From positions 5,081,698 to 5,145,697 of the forward strand of contig OZ037765.1 in the NCBI GenBank assembly GCA_964035545.1: DNA of 64,000 nucleotides, in the 5' to 3' direction. The stretch's first letter is position 1, and the number at the start of each line of letters is the position of its first letter. The notes under the pieces were generated by a model. It was not told the origin of the DNA, did no database searches, and worked only from the letters and a program-made list of their open reading frames with translations. Positions 24,701 to 35,800 of this stretch are shown here, piece after piece. The translations under genes and the position numbers were made by a program. The stretch comes from Bugula neritina (taxonomy: Eukaryota > Bryozoa > Gymnolaemata > Cheilostomatida > Bugulidae).

Positions 24701-26227
24701 CTCAGAGTCAAACAGTGTGAGATCTGCCAGGCCAGTAAGCATAGCCGCCCCCCTGGTGAAGCAGGACGGCGGAGGCTATATGCTGGTAGGCCCTGGCAAG
24801 TAGTCGCTGTAGACCTGGTCGGACCCATGCCCCTGACCCCCAGAGGCAATAATTGGATCCTAGTACTAACCGACCACTTTACTAGGTGGGCGGATGCTCT
24901 GGCTATCCCAGATGCATCAGCCCCAACAGTGGCCAGGGCACTAGACCAACATGTATTCTGTTATTTTGGGCTTCCCGAACAGATACACTCTGATCAAGGC
25001 GCTCAATTCCAGTCTCAACTGATGAGCGACCTTTGCCACCTCTGGGGAGTAAATCAGAGCAGGACCACCCCCTACCACCCTCAAGGTAACGGGGTGGTGG
25101 AGCGCAACAACCGGATGCTAGGTGATGCACTCCGGAGTCTCCTCCTTGGACGAGGTCAAGAGGAATGGGATACAGTGTTGCCGCAAGTCATGCGTGCATA
25201 CCGTAGCACCCCACACACCAGTACTGGTGAGACCCCAAACCTCTTGATGCTCGGGAGAGAGACTCGTGTCCCCGACCATCTCACCTATCACGTTCCAGAG
25301 CAAGATAACTCAGTCCACGAGTATGCCAGTGAACTAGTGGAACGGATGAAGGCCGCACACGATATACTGCGCCAACAGCAGTGGAAGGTGCGGCACGAAG
25401 ATTCCGATGAACCACCCCTCTATCAAAGGGGAGATAAGGTGTGGATGGTCAATTACCGTAGGCGCCGCGGACAGGCTGATAAGCTGAAGCCTAAGTTCGT
25501 AGGCCCCTACGTGGTTGTCGAGGCTATGCCCAATCATACGTACAAGATTGAGCGCTCAGGACAGGTGTCTATCCAGAATGAGTCTCGCTTGAAACCGTAT
25601 TGGGCTAGCCCCGGCGGAGTGGGAGAAGCCCCCCCGTTGTTAGAGCCCAGGAGGCAGACAACAACGCGCGGGCGACGGCGGCATGGACCTGAATACGAAG
25701 TGGTCATACCGCGGGAAGAAAACTTGGTGAGAGAGGAGCGGCAGCTTTTGTCAACAGAAGCGTGTCCGCCACCGCCAAGTCTAATTCCATCACTTCCAGA
25801 AACCGAGCCGGTTCCGGAAGTGCAAACCCCCACGGAGGGAGGGGCTCCATCCGGAGAACAAGAAGAGGTGATTGCTGACGGTGAAGTAGAGACGCCATTA
25901 GAGGCCCCTACTAACGAACCGGCAAGCGTGTCACCCCCCCTAGAAAGGGGACAGCGTACGAGGCAACCCCCCGCATACTTGAAGGACTTCGTATGTGACT
26001 GCGTTAAAAGCGGCACGCATGAAAGTCTAGGGGAAAACCGTACGAGAAAAGAATCGAGCAAATGTGGGAGTTGTCAACACCACGGAAATATCAACTTTTG
26101 CATCGGCGGAAATAGAAACAAAATTCATCCGCCGGGTGCACAAAGTCTTAATCACGCACCCCAACCACGTTGCTCGATCTTTTCATACGCTGATGCAGTC
26201 AGGAGTAGACGTGTTTCTAAGCAGTAG
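21596..26227 (+). CDS. pol: Pol polyprotein (PR-RT-RH-IN) of the Gypsy element
   Basis: A 4632-nt frame open without interruption; translation would enter it by -1 frameshift around 21660, so the N-terminal roughly 20 codons are not used. Aspartic protease: LIDSGCTTNLLS, with the catalytic D at about residue 162. Reverse transcriptase: FGLTSAPATFQRLM and catalytic YLDD at residues 592-595. RNase H: DTDASDQNVGAVLS near 738. Integrase: HHCC zinc domain near 1005-1045 (ending CEIC), then D,D(35)E core in VAVDLVGP, HSDQGAQF and GNGVVERN (about 1072-1170), followed by a GPF/Y-type module (KFVGPYVVVEA) near 1310. The C-terminal roughly 200 residues are Pro/Glu-rich. All catalytic residues are present. 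Confidence 0.95.
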   Translation: MLGVRKSRAFPPILSLPKSGVKLPRPADVPTFRGPTMKPPGKKKRRSPRRVPRTGNQQWQQPRRTSKGLRPAAAFSMPLHNRFTGLQVQESGWEPTKVAENLASAPPRPTYHRPKRPPSRPKAREVLPARVRPEGRVQVQPHGNSYFLPGKLEGKAVTFLIDSGCTTNLLSRQLFDTLSTRVRGEMEAYEGEYGTLADGSCLPFYGIIELTGRVCDQTIQETFIVSQLKEDAILGMPFLKRHGCHIDFSRSAMMMSGRELACVDKFGRPLVGGVQVVRNRIIPGRSRATIHCRVNSSRISGLGVVEGAHEKIQLASSLNQLTEQGEILVQCVNPFTEPIKLPAGSMLGRFHSVQEGDVGPSLGDATEAPPQCPIQGRGAVPTHLRELYETASGGCASNRERQAMAKLLRDYGDVFSSGEHDVGLTGIVRHEIPLTAGTVPVRQPTRRLGPEKEKEVSRQVRDLLDRGLIEPVHSAWSSPVVLVRKKDGSWRFCVDYRKLNSVTIQDAYPLPRIDESLDALAGSKYFSTLDLLSGYWQVPLSPDAQEKAAFITRDGLWKWKVLPFGLTSAPATFQRLMEQVLSGLHWKTLLVYLDDVIVISPDFETHVSRLQEVFERLRGAGLKLKPSKCALLQPEVKYLGHVVGRNGVATDPEKVRAVEDWVTPQDLTGLRAFLGLVGYYRQYIPDFAGIAQPLNRLTAKGVTWQWTPVEQEAFDRLKGCLLTAPILAYPDPTLEYILDTDASDQNVGAVLSQVQEGREVVVAYYSKSLSPAERNYCTTRKELLAVIKSVKHFRPYLYGRKFRLRTDHASLIWLCRRAEPSSQVARWLEILAEFSYRIEHRPGKRHSNADGLSRRPDGGCKQCLNIERRDGGPPRCELETLAHHGAPFDWDQGQLRQRVDESPEDVQNLRANPVLAGNVRELKKLQEELPGVVADIYRAKREGRRPSEERIRQGCAEFRLYCQRWDSLRIGQDGLLTISLAASGRHPERKRVVCPTAIRRELIWDTHKQAHAGVKRVMSKLRLRWYWPQMERDVRLRVKQCEICQASKHSRPPGEAGRRRLYAGRPWQVVAVDLVGPMPLTPRGNNWILVLTDHFTRWADALAIPDASAPTVARALDQHVFCYFGLPEQIHSDQGAQFQSQLMSDLCHLWGVNQSRTTPYHPQGNGVVERNNRMLGDALRSLLLGRGQEEWDTVLPQVMRAYRSTPHTSTGETPNLLMLGRETRVPDHLTYHVPEQDNSVHEYASELVERMKAAHDILRQQQWKVRHEDSDEPPLYQRGDKVWMVNYRRRRGQADKLKPKFVGPYVVVEAMPNHTYKIERSGQVSIQNESRLKPYWASPGGVGEAPPLLEPRRQTTTRGRRRHGPEYEVVIPREENLVREERQLLSTEACPPPPSLIPSLPETEPVPEVQTPTEGGAPSGEQEEVIADGEVETPLEAPTNEPASVSPPLERGQRTRQPPAYLKDFVCDCVKSGTHESLGENRTRKESSKCGSCQHHGNINFCIGGNRNKIHPPGAQSLNHAPQPRCSIFSYADAVRSRRVSKQ
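21656..21700 (+). promoter_or_regulatory. -1 ribosomal frameshift signal (gag-pol)
   Basis: The heptamer GTTAAAC (21656-21662) sits in the gag frame as G_TTA_AAC. It is followed by a 5-nt spacer and a GC-only 8-bp stem (CGGCCCGC 21668-21675 with GCGGGCCG 21693-21700, 17-nt loop). It lies within the gag/pol overlap and pol is in the -1 frame. GUUAAAC is a known slippery heptamer in arteriviruses. The structure is predicted only. Confidence 0.75.
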
Positions 26228-26495
26228 TTCAAACCATTTCACACATTCAGTATGTCTTACGACAACAGATCGTGGGGTGAGTTAACTATATCTTAATACG
26301 AAACTAGATTGCATCGCTCAGCTCTGACTCACTGAGTCAATCGAGCTGGAGATAGGTTAGTGAAATACCGTAGTAAGAACTCAGATTTTTATAATCTCAT
26401 TGCAATACGTGTTCTATCTGACTATTCACTACCATAAATCTCTACGAGGTAACTGAATTAGGAGTTGCCAAGCTGTTCAAGCTGACAACACAGCA

Positions 26496-27317
26496 GTGTA
26501 CTGTATTAACACTGTTGAAACTTTTTCAGATTACACTCGACCCGCTACAACCAGGGTACGGGATAGAACACTTCCCGCTCCGTATCCAGAGGAGTACGCT
26601 AGTGGTGACCGGCCTGAGCCACTACACCGCCGTTGGCGGTGGGTGTCTCCACAAACAGAAGAAGAAATAGAAACAGCCTGGGGGTCCAGAGGACGGACGA
26701 GATGCCAGATCTGTGGTGAAGATTGCGCCTCTCACCGCTCCCTTAAACTACACGTCAATGCTCATCTCCTACTAACATTCTGCCCCTGCGGGTACAATGA
26801 TGTGTATCCCTACCCCGTCACCAGACACAGAGCGGCGGGCTGTTTCCCTGGAGAAAACTACGTGGTCGACGCTAAGCTATACCCGGAGTTCCTCACACTT
26901 ATACGACCTCTGGTGAAGAAGGCCATGTTGTTAGCCGTTCTGTCCTCGGGGTTCCAACGTGTGTTAGACAACGCCCGCCAACAATCCCCGTTGGTGTCTG
27001 ACCGTCCTCAAATTACATACACCCCCGAGGAAATTACATACCCAGAAGAAGGAGAGATCTCCCCTACACCGGCGAAGAGACGAACCAGGTCCCCCAGTCC
27101 ACCCTTGCGCCGCAGACGGACACCGTCCCCAGACCCAGTACGCCTGGCTACCGTAGAAGAACGCCTCCTACGATTACAAGAAGAGTTCACCCAGCTGGCA
27201 CCAGATCTACTTAACACTACCACAGGACTCTTCCAGCTAAAGGGATCCGTATGCCGTATGAAACGGAAACTGCGTACATGCCAAGCCAAGCACCGGCGTG
27301 CCCAACAAGGACTCTAG
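26496..27317 (+). CDS. ORF3: zinc-finger accessory protein of the Gypsy element
   Basis: An open frame between pol and the 3' LTR with the same GC-rich composition as gag-pol. It has no early ATG: the frame opens with GTG at 26496, and the first internal ATG lies far downstream, beyond the zinc fingers. An excellent splice acceptor (TTTTTCAG/A) lies at 26529/26530. Downstream it encodes a C2H2-like finger (CQICGEDCASHRSLKLHVNAH, split here as CQIC, then H-x3-H), an adjacent Cys/His cluster (CPCGYNDV, then RHRAAGC), a Pro/Arg/Ser-rich stretch near residues 170-215 and a C-terminal predicted helix. No signal peptide or membrane segment is visible, so it is not an envelope. A nucleic-acid-binding role is inferred from the fingers alone. 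Confidence 0.75.
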   Translation: MYCINTVETFSDYTRPATTRVRDRTLPAPYPEEYASGDRPEPLHRRWRWVSPQTEEEIETAWGSRGRTRCQICGEDCASHRSLKLHVNAHLLLTFCPCGYNDVYPYPVTRHRAAGCFPGENYVVDAKLYPEFLTLIRPLVKKAMLLAVLSSGFQRVLDNARQQSPLVSDRPQITYTPEEITYPEEGEISPTPAKRRTRSPSPPLRRRRTPSPDPVRLATVEERLLRLQEEFTQLAPDLLNTTTGLFQLKGSVCRMKRKLRTCQAKHRRAQQGL

Positions 27318-27594
27318 TTAGACTACCCTGAGTACTCCAACTCCGCCTCTTGGGAGAAGCCAAGATCGTGCAAATGCTTAACTGCTAGACAGGTTATTCC
27401 TTGTCTAATACCACAGCTAGCTAGTATTCCTCGTCTATCTACAGCTGGCCAATTGTATGCAACGGATCGTTAAATGACTCTGCCTATTATTGTGTCTCTT
27501 CCTGTATATTATGTATTATTTTGTCCACTGATGTACGCAATTACTATTGAATGTTTTTTTTTATATATATATATCAGAAAGATGGCTTTCTGCT

Positions 27595-27605
27595 GGTGGG
27601 GGCGG
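27595..27605 (+). other. polypurine-like tract
   Basis: GGTGGGGGCGG lies immediately before the 3' LTR, where plus-strand priming occurs. It contains one T and one C, so it is a poor match to a strict polypurine tract. Confidence 0.4.
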
Positions 27606-27910
27606 TGTGGTGGTTCGTGGAACTACCAGCAGCACGACATGTAGGGTCGCGTAATTGACCCGGAACAATGGATAGCCAATTAGCGTAGTTGATAGTTAGC
27701 AGCAATTGTAGTTTCCCGCTGCTAACTCAGTCGAAGCTAGAGTGTGAAATAGATTAGATGTGTAACTTGTTTGGAGATAATGTATCGTTTTTATAATGTA
27801 TAATTGTGTGTAAAATATACTCGTTCACTCGACTTATCCTGGTGCAGTTCTATAGTAAATAAATAGACTCTCTGGATAGCACATCAACCCTAAATCTGAA
27901 AATCTTAACA
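27606..27910 (+). repeat. 3' LTR
   Basis: 305 bp, by eye base-for-base the same as the 5' LTR, ending AAAATCTTAACA. Identical LTRs imply recent insertion. Confidence 0.95.
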
Positions 27911-29424
27911 ATAGTAACTACAGATCCACTCATGCAAAATCTTGGAAGGGGCCTGGTGACACCTTGGAACAGTGGAGTGGAATAGCTTCAGAGGAAAATT
28001 TAGACTCCTAGTAAGAATAATGAAAATCCGAAATCCTTGCAGGGTCTCAACTGTAGCGGAACTGATAGCTTTGATTATTTACTGAGTGCAGCGAGGCACA
28101 TATCAAAGAATTATAGTCAAAGTGGATGGGTAATAGGTGGATATCTGTAGCCACTCAATGTTATTAGCAGCATTTTGTGGTGAAGAATAAAGACTTTGTA
28201 ATCATAAAGGACTATGTTGACTTCTTGTGTCACATAAAAGGAAAATGGACAAACTAGGCTTTAGTATTATACGGAAACCTAAAACTCCAAAACCAAACGA
28301 ATCAAAAGAATTACCACTGAACACAGAGATTTCCACAAGCTTTTTAAAAAAAGCAGATATTGAACTTTCAGATGCTCACTGTGTTGATTTTCTTAATTGA
28401 AAGAAAGCCTGTGAAAGTTTCTGAGTTGAGTAGAGCACACTTCTATGAAGAGCTGGAGAAGACTCAGAATGACCGTAGACAAATTGTTGATGGAAAAAAT
28501 AGTCTGTACCTAATTATTCTGTCAAATTGTAATAGTTTGTTGACTTTGATTAGGTTTACTGTAAAGAATGACATGAAGCAGTTGCAGACTGTAAACTTCT
28601 ATGTGAATTGACACTTTAAAAATAGCATCTGCATTTTTTTAGTGTGCAAGCAATAGAAGGAAAAGAAAAATCGACAGTACCTCGACTGAAAGTTTATATT
28701 CTGTTTGCTGGCTTTTTGATTGGTTCAGGCAATATCATTTTGAAAGTTGAAAATAGTTATGAAAACTTTTGCAGGTAAGCAGTTGGTAATCTCAAGAAGA
28801 AAATTTCTTTTTGAAAGGTAGAATAATTACAAACACTTGAGATGAATATTTTAAATGCATAAACTTCAGTGAGATTAATATTTGAATCTAAACAATAAAA
28901 GTAATAGAACCAATGCATCTTCAAGATACATATTTTTTGTAAAAATTGTAAATTGTAAAATTCCTTTGATTTTTTAGAACTAATTATTTAGCTCTTAAAA
29001 TGCATTGTGCCGTAACTTTACAAAACATGCTTATTAAAACATGCTTTTATAAAGCACCTTGCTCCAAGTTTTAAAGTCTTTTTTGTTGGACTTGCTGCTT
29101 TTTTATAACTGTTTTTATAAAAAAGTATTTTTAGCTGTAGCTAACTTTGCTCAACCCCATTCCGGCACTGCATTGATAGAAGAGGTTGTTGTAATTATCC
29201 AGGGTTTGTGTGCCCAGAACCTTTGAATGCATCAGAGTTTATAAAATGCTCAGGTTAGTTCTCTAATTTTTTCAACTATCACTACGTCTTCATTATTCAA
29301 ATGAATTTTTCATTCCGTGCATGGAGACAGTGTCAATTGAATAAAGCCACTACCATAAGAACATGTGAACTTTTCATTTGACGTAGTACTATACGAATCA
29401 ATTTGATGCGTGGAGACATACACT

Positions 29425-29505
29425 GTGTTTTCAAGCTTTGCATTGATGGCTGGAAACAGTTGCGTCAAATGAAACCACAGTCATAAGTTCATTCTTTCTA
29501 AGCAA
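29425..29505. repeat. interspersed repeat (copy also at 61410-61505)
   Basis: Contains TTTCAAGCTTTGCATTG, then GGAAACAGTTGCGTC and AATGAAACCACAGTCATAAG. The same blocks in the same order occur at about 61420-61500 (TTTCAAAGCTTCGCATTG, then AATGAAACCATAACCATAAG). Class unknown. Confidence 0.55.
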
Positions 29506-29962
29506 TGGAAACGCTATCTATGTATACTGTATATTTCTTTCTTTACCAACAAGTGGGTGACATATACATTTACTATCACATAGTCTAACGTGTAGTCTAG
29601 CTCTGTAGCATAGTTGTTCCCATATTTTATTAACTCATTATACCAATAGCTTTTGTCAGCCATTCTCATGTAAACCGTTTATTAATCAAATAATACCATA
29701 TGTCATTGTATTTACCTATTCTTATACTTGTTTTACTGGTTGTTCAGTTGCCATCTAGTGCTCATCAATACAGTCTTACTACAAAATCTCACATGTTTAC
29801 AATTTTAGTACAAAAAATAATGGTAACCTGTACAAGCACAAAACTTATTAACATGCTCTAGAGTCAAATGATTGTAACATAATGTAGCTCTTTACAAAAA
29901 TAATTTTAATTATATGGTTGGTGAGTTTATTAAAAATCAGTTTAATTTCTGCCCTTTTCTTC

Positions 29963-29994
<32 letters not shown>

Positions 29995-30089
29995 ATATAT
30001 TAGCAGAAGTAAAATGAGATTTGATTAATATAATGGCATTTATTACTAGTAGTTTCGTACACAAGAACGATGTGCACTCGTCAGATAAA

Positions 30090-30214
<125 letters not shown>

Positions 30215-31255
30215 TTTCTTGTTAGTATCAATGTACCATGTGTTGCTGGCAATATTTTAGGTTTTAAATATTATTTGCTTTATTACCAGTGATAAGAATT
30301 GATACAAGAATATTTCTCGAGCTGTAATAAGGTAGTGTTGAATGTATCATGAAATAACTATGATCACATTGAATGGTGAAATGTTTGTGTAAGATTGTGC
30401 AGTAAGGAGTGTGGTACACATTGTTGTCTTAGCTAGATAACGAATGTGATGCTGATAATATGGAGACTGTGATATTAATCAGGAGAAAAATCTTAGGAGA
30501 TAAAACTTTATAACTAGTTGTGGACAATGCTTAGCTGAAGATAGATAGGTTTTCTAGCATCTCTTGTATCAGAAATTTACAGCATGCTACAACCTAGAAG
30601 AAATATATTTTCTACTTTAGTTTTTCTTGGAATAACTTCATTATACTCAGGTTTGATAACTTCATTAAATTAGAAATGTGCATCTCACCTTAAACTTTGA
30701 TTGGTGTTGTTATTAGATAATATTTTGTTTATAGAGAAGTTTTAGTTAACACATGCATGTAGTATAATTATGTGTTTTGGTGTTTCAAAAATTTATTTTT
30801 ACTAAAAGGGGCTTTTGTTTTATTGGTACCAGTGTTGTTTACATTGTATATCAACTTCTTATTATTCAACATGTTTTCATTGCTAATCAAATAGATACAA
30901 AAAATGAATAAAGCCTTCTTATTATTTATATAATAATAATAGTTATGTAATAGTTGGCTTTAATGTAATTTTGCTGCTTTAAAAGCTTCATTGTTTTCTT
31001 ACTTGGCAGAATAGTGTGGTTATCAGTGTTTATTATCCGGTACACCATTGTTCCCTACTCCCTAGTATTGCCAACTTGAATGCTTTCAGTTGAAAGACTA
31101 TTTCAACTAATTTTCAATTTTATATTAACAACTGAGTAATTAATTTAATTACTATTTCAAAGTGGCAAAAGTTTAAATCTTATGATGAGGATAAACCTTT
31201 AGAGTGATAAAACATTTGGTGTGCAGCTTGATAGCTTTAAACTACTTCATTTTAG

Positions 31256-32841
31256 TTTTGGGAGCCAACCAGTGCCCACAAGGGTGGTACCCGTACAAAA
31301 GCCACTGCTATTTATTCTCTCAGTCTACGGCGAAATGGGACACAGCTAAGGATATCTGTGCAACTCGTGGGGGTAATCTCGCTACAATAAGCTCTACAGC
31401 TGAGGCGGTATGTTCTCTTGATTCTGACTGTAAATAGTTATATTCCAGATTGTAGATTAAAAGATGCAATTTAACTTCATATTTTGTAATTAGTTTGGCA
31501 ACATTCTATTGTGATGGTGTTTAGGTGATCATATACTTGTAAATGTAGCCTGCTTTAAAGTTATTAACTTATTTGGTGTCTTGACATCCTAAACTAAGTT
31601 TTGCACTCTACACATTTCATTTGTGTTGGCTGCATTAGAACTGAAGAGTAGCTGCTTATGGTACCAGATATATACAAGAAGACTGCTTCAATTATTTAAT
31701 AAATATGTGAATTTAGTAGCAAAACAAAGATCTTCTTTAAATGAAGTTTTTATGTAAATCTCATATTAGCTTCTTTTTCATATTAAACAGATGAATGTTT
31801 TTAGAATTTTCTGAAAACAAATCTAATTTTTAGAACTTTTATTCTCAACGAGTAAAAGCAATTGGGGGGCTCAAGACTTATTATGTGGGAGTCACAGATC
31901 TCGGTACAGAAGGAAAATGGAGGAATGTGGACGGCAGACCTTTTTCCTCAGACAAGGGGTTAGTAACTTTTTTGCATCAATTAATGTTAGTCGGCTTTTA
32001 TAAAAAGGTTTCCATGGTCAGTGCTAATCTGTTACTTGCCAAGTGTATGTTGGGACAAGATGGCGGCTGGAAACCAGAATGTAAAATGAAAACTTTCATG
32101 TCCAATAGAAACGCTTTTGCAAATTAAAACAGCTCAACTATTTCTAAATTAATTAAATCAAAGAAGAAGAAAACTGTATGAAAACTATATGCAAAGATTA
32201 ATAATTAGAGTTTAATCTCAAACATTTCTGTTTGAATATAAAAGAGGTGTGTTGCTGGAAAATCAAGTTACCAATCAAGTCGGCAAATTGGTTGAGCTAC
32301 ATTAACACCTGAGGCTCTAAGTAGTTTTTGTTAGAATTTATATTTTTAAAATAAATTAGTTTTTTACGATAATAGAATGACTGGACTCAATTTTATGCTA
32401 GAGAGCGTGTTTTGCAGCCATAGACTGAATTTTTATCCAAATTTAGGAAACAAAAATAAGAGAGATTGTTTAGATTAGCACTTAGCATTTTTACATTCAA
32501 TTGGGAGAAGACAACTCATAGTAAATGCATGAAACCTCTAATAGAAAGCATGAAAGTGAAGTATTCTTCAATAAGTTATAAAGCTTGTATGTAATTGTAT
32601 GTAGTTTTCCATCATCATTTACAAATATTAAAGAAACAAGCCATACACACATGATAGTATATCAAGATTAGACAGATTTTCTAGTACACTTGGATTTTTT
32701 GTTTTAGGATTTGGGCTAAAAGTCAGCCGGACAACTTGCACAGTGTTGAGAACTGTGGCAGCTACTCCACTTCTTCTCAGTATAAACTCAGTGATGTGCC
32801 CTGTTCTGTGTCTGCTAACTACATCTGCGCACGCAGCATAG
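31256..32841 (+). CDS. CTLD1 (exons 1-3), QPD-type motif
   Basis: Exons 31256-31407, 31834-31958, 32708-32841. Starts NQCPQGWYPYKSHCYLF and ends ANYICARS, the expected cysteine frame. The sugar-site triplet reads QPD (KSQPDN) and the WND position reads LSD. QPD is the galactose-type motif in C-type lectins, and only this domain has it. The missing WND asparagine makes sugar binding uncertain. Confidence 0.9.
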
Positions 32842-35800
32842 GTTAGTCAGCTTTCTTACTCATTGATGACTCATCTGGAACTACCTACACAATAATGTCT
32901 AAAATCCTTAACCTTGCAATGGTGCAAATCAGTGTGCAGCTGTATAAAATACTCTAGAAAACATTGTAGAAATTTTCTTTTTCATTGTATTACTTGAATG
33001 GTTTGTGCTATTAATAAAAAGCTCAGGCAAGTTTATAGTCACTATTCCTGTGAGAACCCCTGACGGGAAGAGTTTTTTAAAACAGGCTAAGAACTTACTC
33101 ATATGTGATACAGAAGCAATTATGACTGGATGCTTTTCCTAACATCACCAATGGGATCTACGGAGGTTCAAACCCGTTACTTCATGTTCACTAAACCAAC
33201 GCTCTAACCCCACGGCTGCTCCCTATTAGTTTGTGCTATAATAATAATGTATAATAATCATATTTTTGGTTTATTATTTGAATATTAATTTTTGTGTTTT
33301 GTTTGTGTAAAATTTAAATTGCTTCAGATGTTACTGGGTTTTATTGTCAAATAATTTTATCAGTTTTATTTTAGATTATTTAGATCCATGTGACTATTCA
33401 AACGGCTGGAATCTGTTAAAAGGCAAATGTTACCGCTTCTACGAAGAGCCGACTACCTGGCCAGAGGCGAGGAAGATCTGCCAGAGAGATGATGGTGACC
33501 TGATAACTGTCAACTCTAACCAGGAGCTGGGACTAATCACTGAGTCGGCATCCTCCTATACCCGCACTCCTCGGTCTATCTGGGTCGGCTACTCTGACGT
33601 GAGTAAACTTTACCTGTTTACAGGAGTTGTCCCCTACTGTTTACTCTTTCAGTCTTTGTATTCCTAGCGTTTGTCACATATGTACATATCTATGGCATGC
33701 TATTTCCTATGAAAGGTGCTGAGCATCTTGTGTCAGCTAGCATTCAACAAGTACTGATTCTAGCTAGTCTAGCGGGTTGTACAGATGTTATAGTCCTCAG
33801 TAGGGGGAGATAATATTGAAGATGAGTGTGATCAGCCTTACGTATTCCATTCATTGTTTTCTTTTAATATTAAATTTACATTTTGGTGCACAGCATTTGC
33901 TAGTAGATAGATTAAGCAGTAAGTCTTATTGTCTCAATAGAGTTGGTATTTGACAGATTATCTATAACTTAGGATTAAGACTTTTTAGACTGATATGTTT
34001 GGTAGTTGTTCACAACATTGTCCTTTGTGTTTTTCAGGTATCTGTCGTAGACTTTATCATATATTTTCTTTTTTTTTGTTTCAAATTCAGAAAGACTTGA
34101 CGTTGTTTCTTGAAGAATCGCTGACACTTTACATTTATGCAGTATTACATCATTCACATATATTTTGGTTATCAGCTAAATACAACTTCAAAGTAGTATA
34201 CCCAATCATTTTGGTTTTATAATAAACTTTGTGCAAACATGTCTTGAATTACTTTGGGATGATGACTCGCTTGCTATCAGGACATTTTTGTTCATCTCTG
34301 CGAGTTAGACACTAGAACTAATACCACCTATTGCAATTGAACCATCATCCTGAAGCAATTCGAGGCATATATACGGAAAGTTTATTATTAAACCGATATG
34401 CTCTGGGCATACTACCCTGATAGCCAAGATATATATGTATATAATGTAATACTGCATCAATGCAACACGTCTGGGATTCTTTAATACTGGTTATACAAAT
34501 ACTGTTAGGATTTACAGCTACACCTACTTTTTAATTGTTCACTAGTGTGTATGCAATACGATGGTAAATTATGTGCTGCTGTATTCCTAGACCAATGCTG
34601 CCAACACTTTGAAATGGGTGGACCATGTTGTATCGAATGCTGCTTTCATGAACTGGGATCAAGCCAATGGAGAACCCAATCCTCAAAAGTACGGCAAATT
34701 ATCTTATTAATATCACCTATGAGTTTTTATACAAGAAGTTGTAATATTTTTAGATTTATGCATGAAGTGCTGTTAAAAACAGTTATATATATTTTGGTTT
34801 TATTTTAAATATTTTGCTGTCTGATTTGACTATATGTCTACTTGTGTAATAAAATGTAAATAACTTGATTTCATATCTACTCTATGTGATCCTGTGACTC
34901 TTATATTGTTTTGTAGCCATCCTAAAGGCAAAAACTGTGCTGCATCCATCACTTTGAACAAAAATCTATGGAAACTGGTCAACTGTGAAGGAAATGATTT
35001 AGCGTATATATGTGAAAAGTCTATAGGTAAATGTCTTGCAGTCGTGGTATCGCGTCTAGCCGATATTCAGCTGCTGTCTCATGTATTCTCCAAACTATTA
35101 GCTGGTATTCTCCTCAATACAGGGTGTAATAGAGTGTAGTTATGCTGTAGTAATTAGTATTCGTTGCTCTTTGAAGCGTCTTTGCTGTTACAACTGATTT
35201 GGTATTATATCTATACAGGACAATGCCCGGCTGGATGGAGAAGCAAAAATAATGTTTGTGTCAAGACCTTTTATTCTCTCGTGACGTGGCCAGAGGCTAA
35301 CGCTGCATGTGCTGGCTATGGCGGTAACTTGGCCAGTGTGGAGCAGGTCAAACAGTTTTCTACTTCTCTTTTCTTGTATGGCAATTGGGTTGATCTATCA
35401 GGTAAAATAGCAGTTTTTTTATTAAATCTTTTATAGCTGTCTTGACTTAATAAATTTCACTCATAAAATTGATATCTATATTGTGTTCACCAGCTATTAC
35501 AGTTATATACTACTGTATGCTACAGATATAAAGCATCAGACTCATGTACTTAGCATAGATATGTTGGTGAATTTAATCCTTAAACATTTGTTTTTCTGCC
35601 TTTAGACCGAGATTCTGACGATATATTTGTGGATGGTAACGGTAATCGTCCTCCCACTAGTCAAATGCCATCACAAAAGGCTAACAAGCAAATAGAATGT
35701 GGAGTTTGTAAGTTTTTTTCCTACAGCCATGTGGCTGTCATGTATAATTATGACTTTTCTTCGGGTTGACTGTAATATAGTATCCATTTGTATAATATAA

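Larger units (their letters stand above)
20797..26529 (+). other. predicted intron making a spliced ORF3 mRNA
   Basis: Donor AAG/GTGAGC at 20796/20797, after gag codon 14 plus one base, and acceptor TTTTTCAG/A at 26529/26530. Both are phase 1, so splicing would place ORF3 in frame behind the gag start codon and give ORF3 its only ATG. Retroviruses use comparable subgenomic splicing for downstream ORFs. Inference from sequence only. Confidence 0.5.
20418..27910 (+). mobile_element. full-length Ty3/Gypsy LTR retrotransposon
   Basis: A 7493-bp element with two 305-bp LTRs that I read as identical (TG...CA ends), a primer-binding-like site, gag, a -1-frame pol with protease, RT, RNase H and integrase in that order (the Ty3/Gypsy order), and an extra zinc-finger ORF before the 3' LTR. 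No stop interrupts any ORF, so the insertion looks recent and possibly active. GC content is visibly far above that of the host DNA. Flanks catgg and atagt do not form a matching target duplication. Confidence 0.96.

Noticed and set aside
22103-26061. Numerous minus-strand and alternative-frame open frames over gag-pol
   Set aside because: Antisense shadows of GC-rich pol. They have no domains of their own.
26496-27317. ORF3 as a retroviral-type envelope gene
   Set aside because: No signal peptide, transmembrane segment or fusion-peptide-like stretch. Zinc fingers and basic/helical tail instead.
28245-28611. Two overlapping short open frames (one with ATG at 28245)
   Set aside because: No recognisable homology, no splice context and different frames. 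Possibly a decayed gene, but not callable.
28757-28772. ATGAAAACTTTTGCAG followed by a GTAAGC donor as the first exon of the lectin gene
   Set aside because: Phase-compatible, but it would give only five residues and no signal peptide.
29150-29256. Possible upstream exon with clustered cysteines (GCCNYPGFVCPEP) ending at a phase-1 GTTAGT donor
   Set aside because: The phase fits exon 1, but an upstream in-frame TAA and the lack of a good acceptor or a start codon leave it unsupported.
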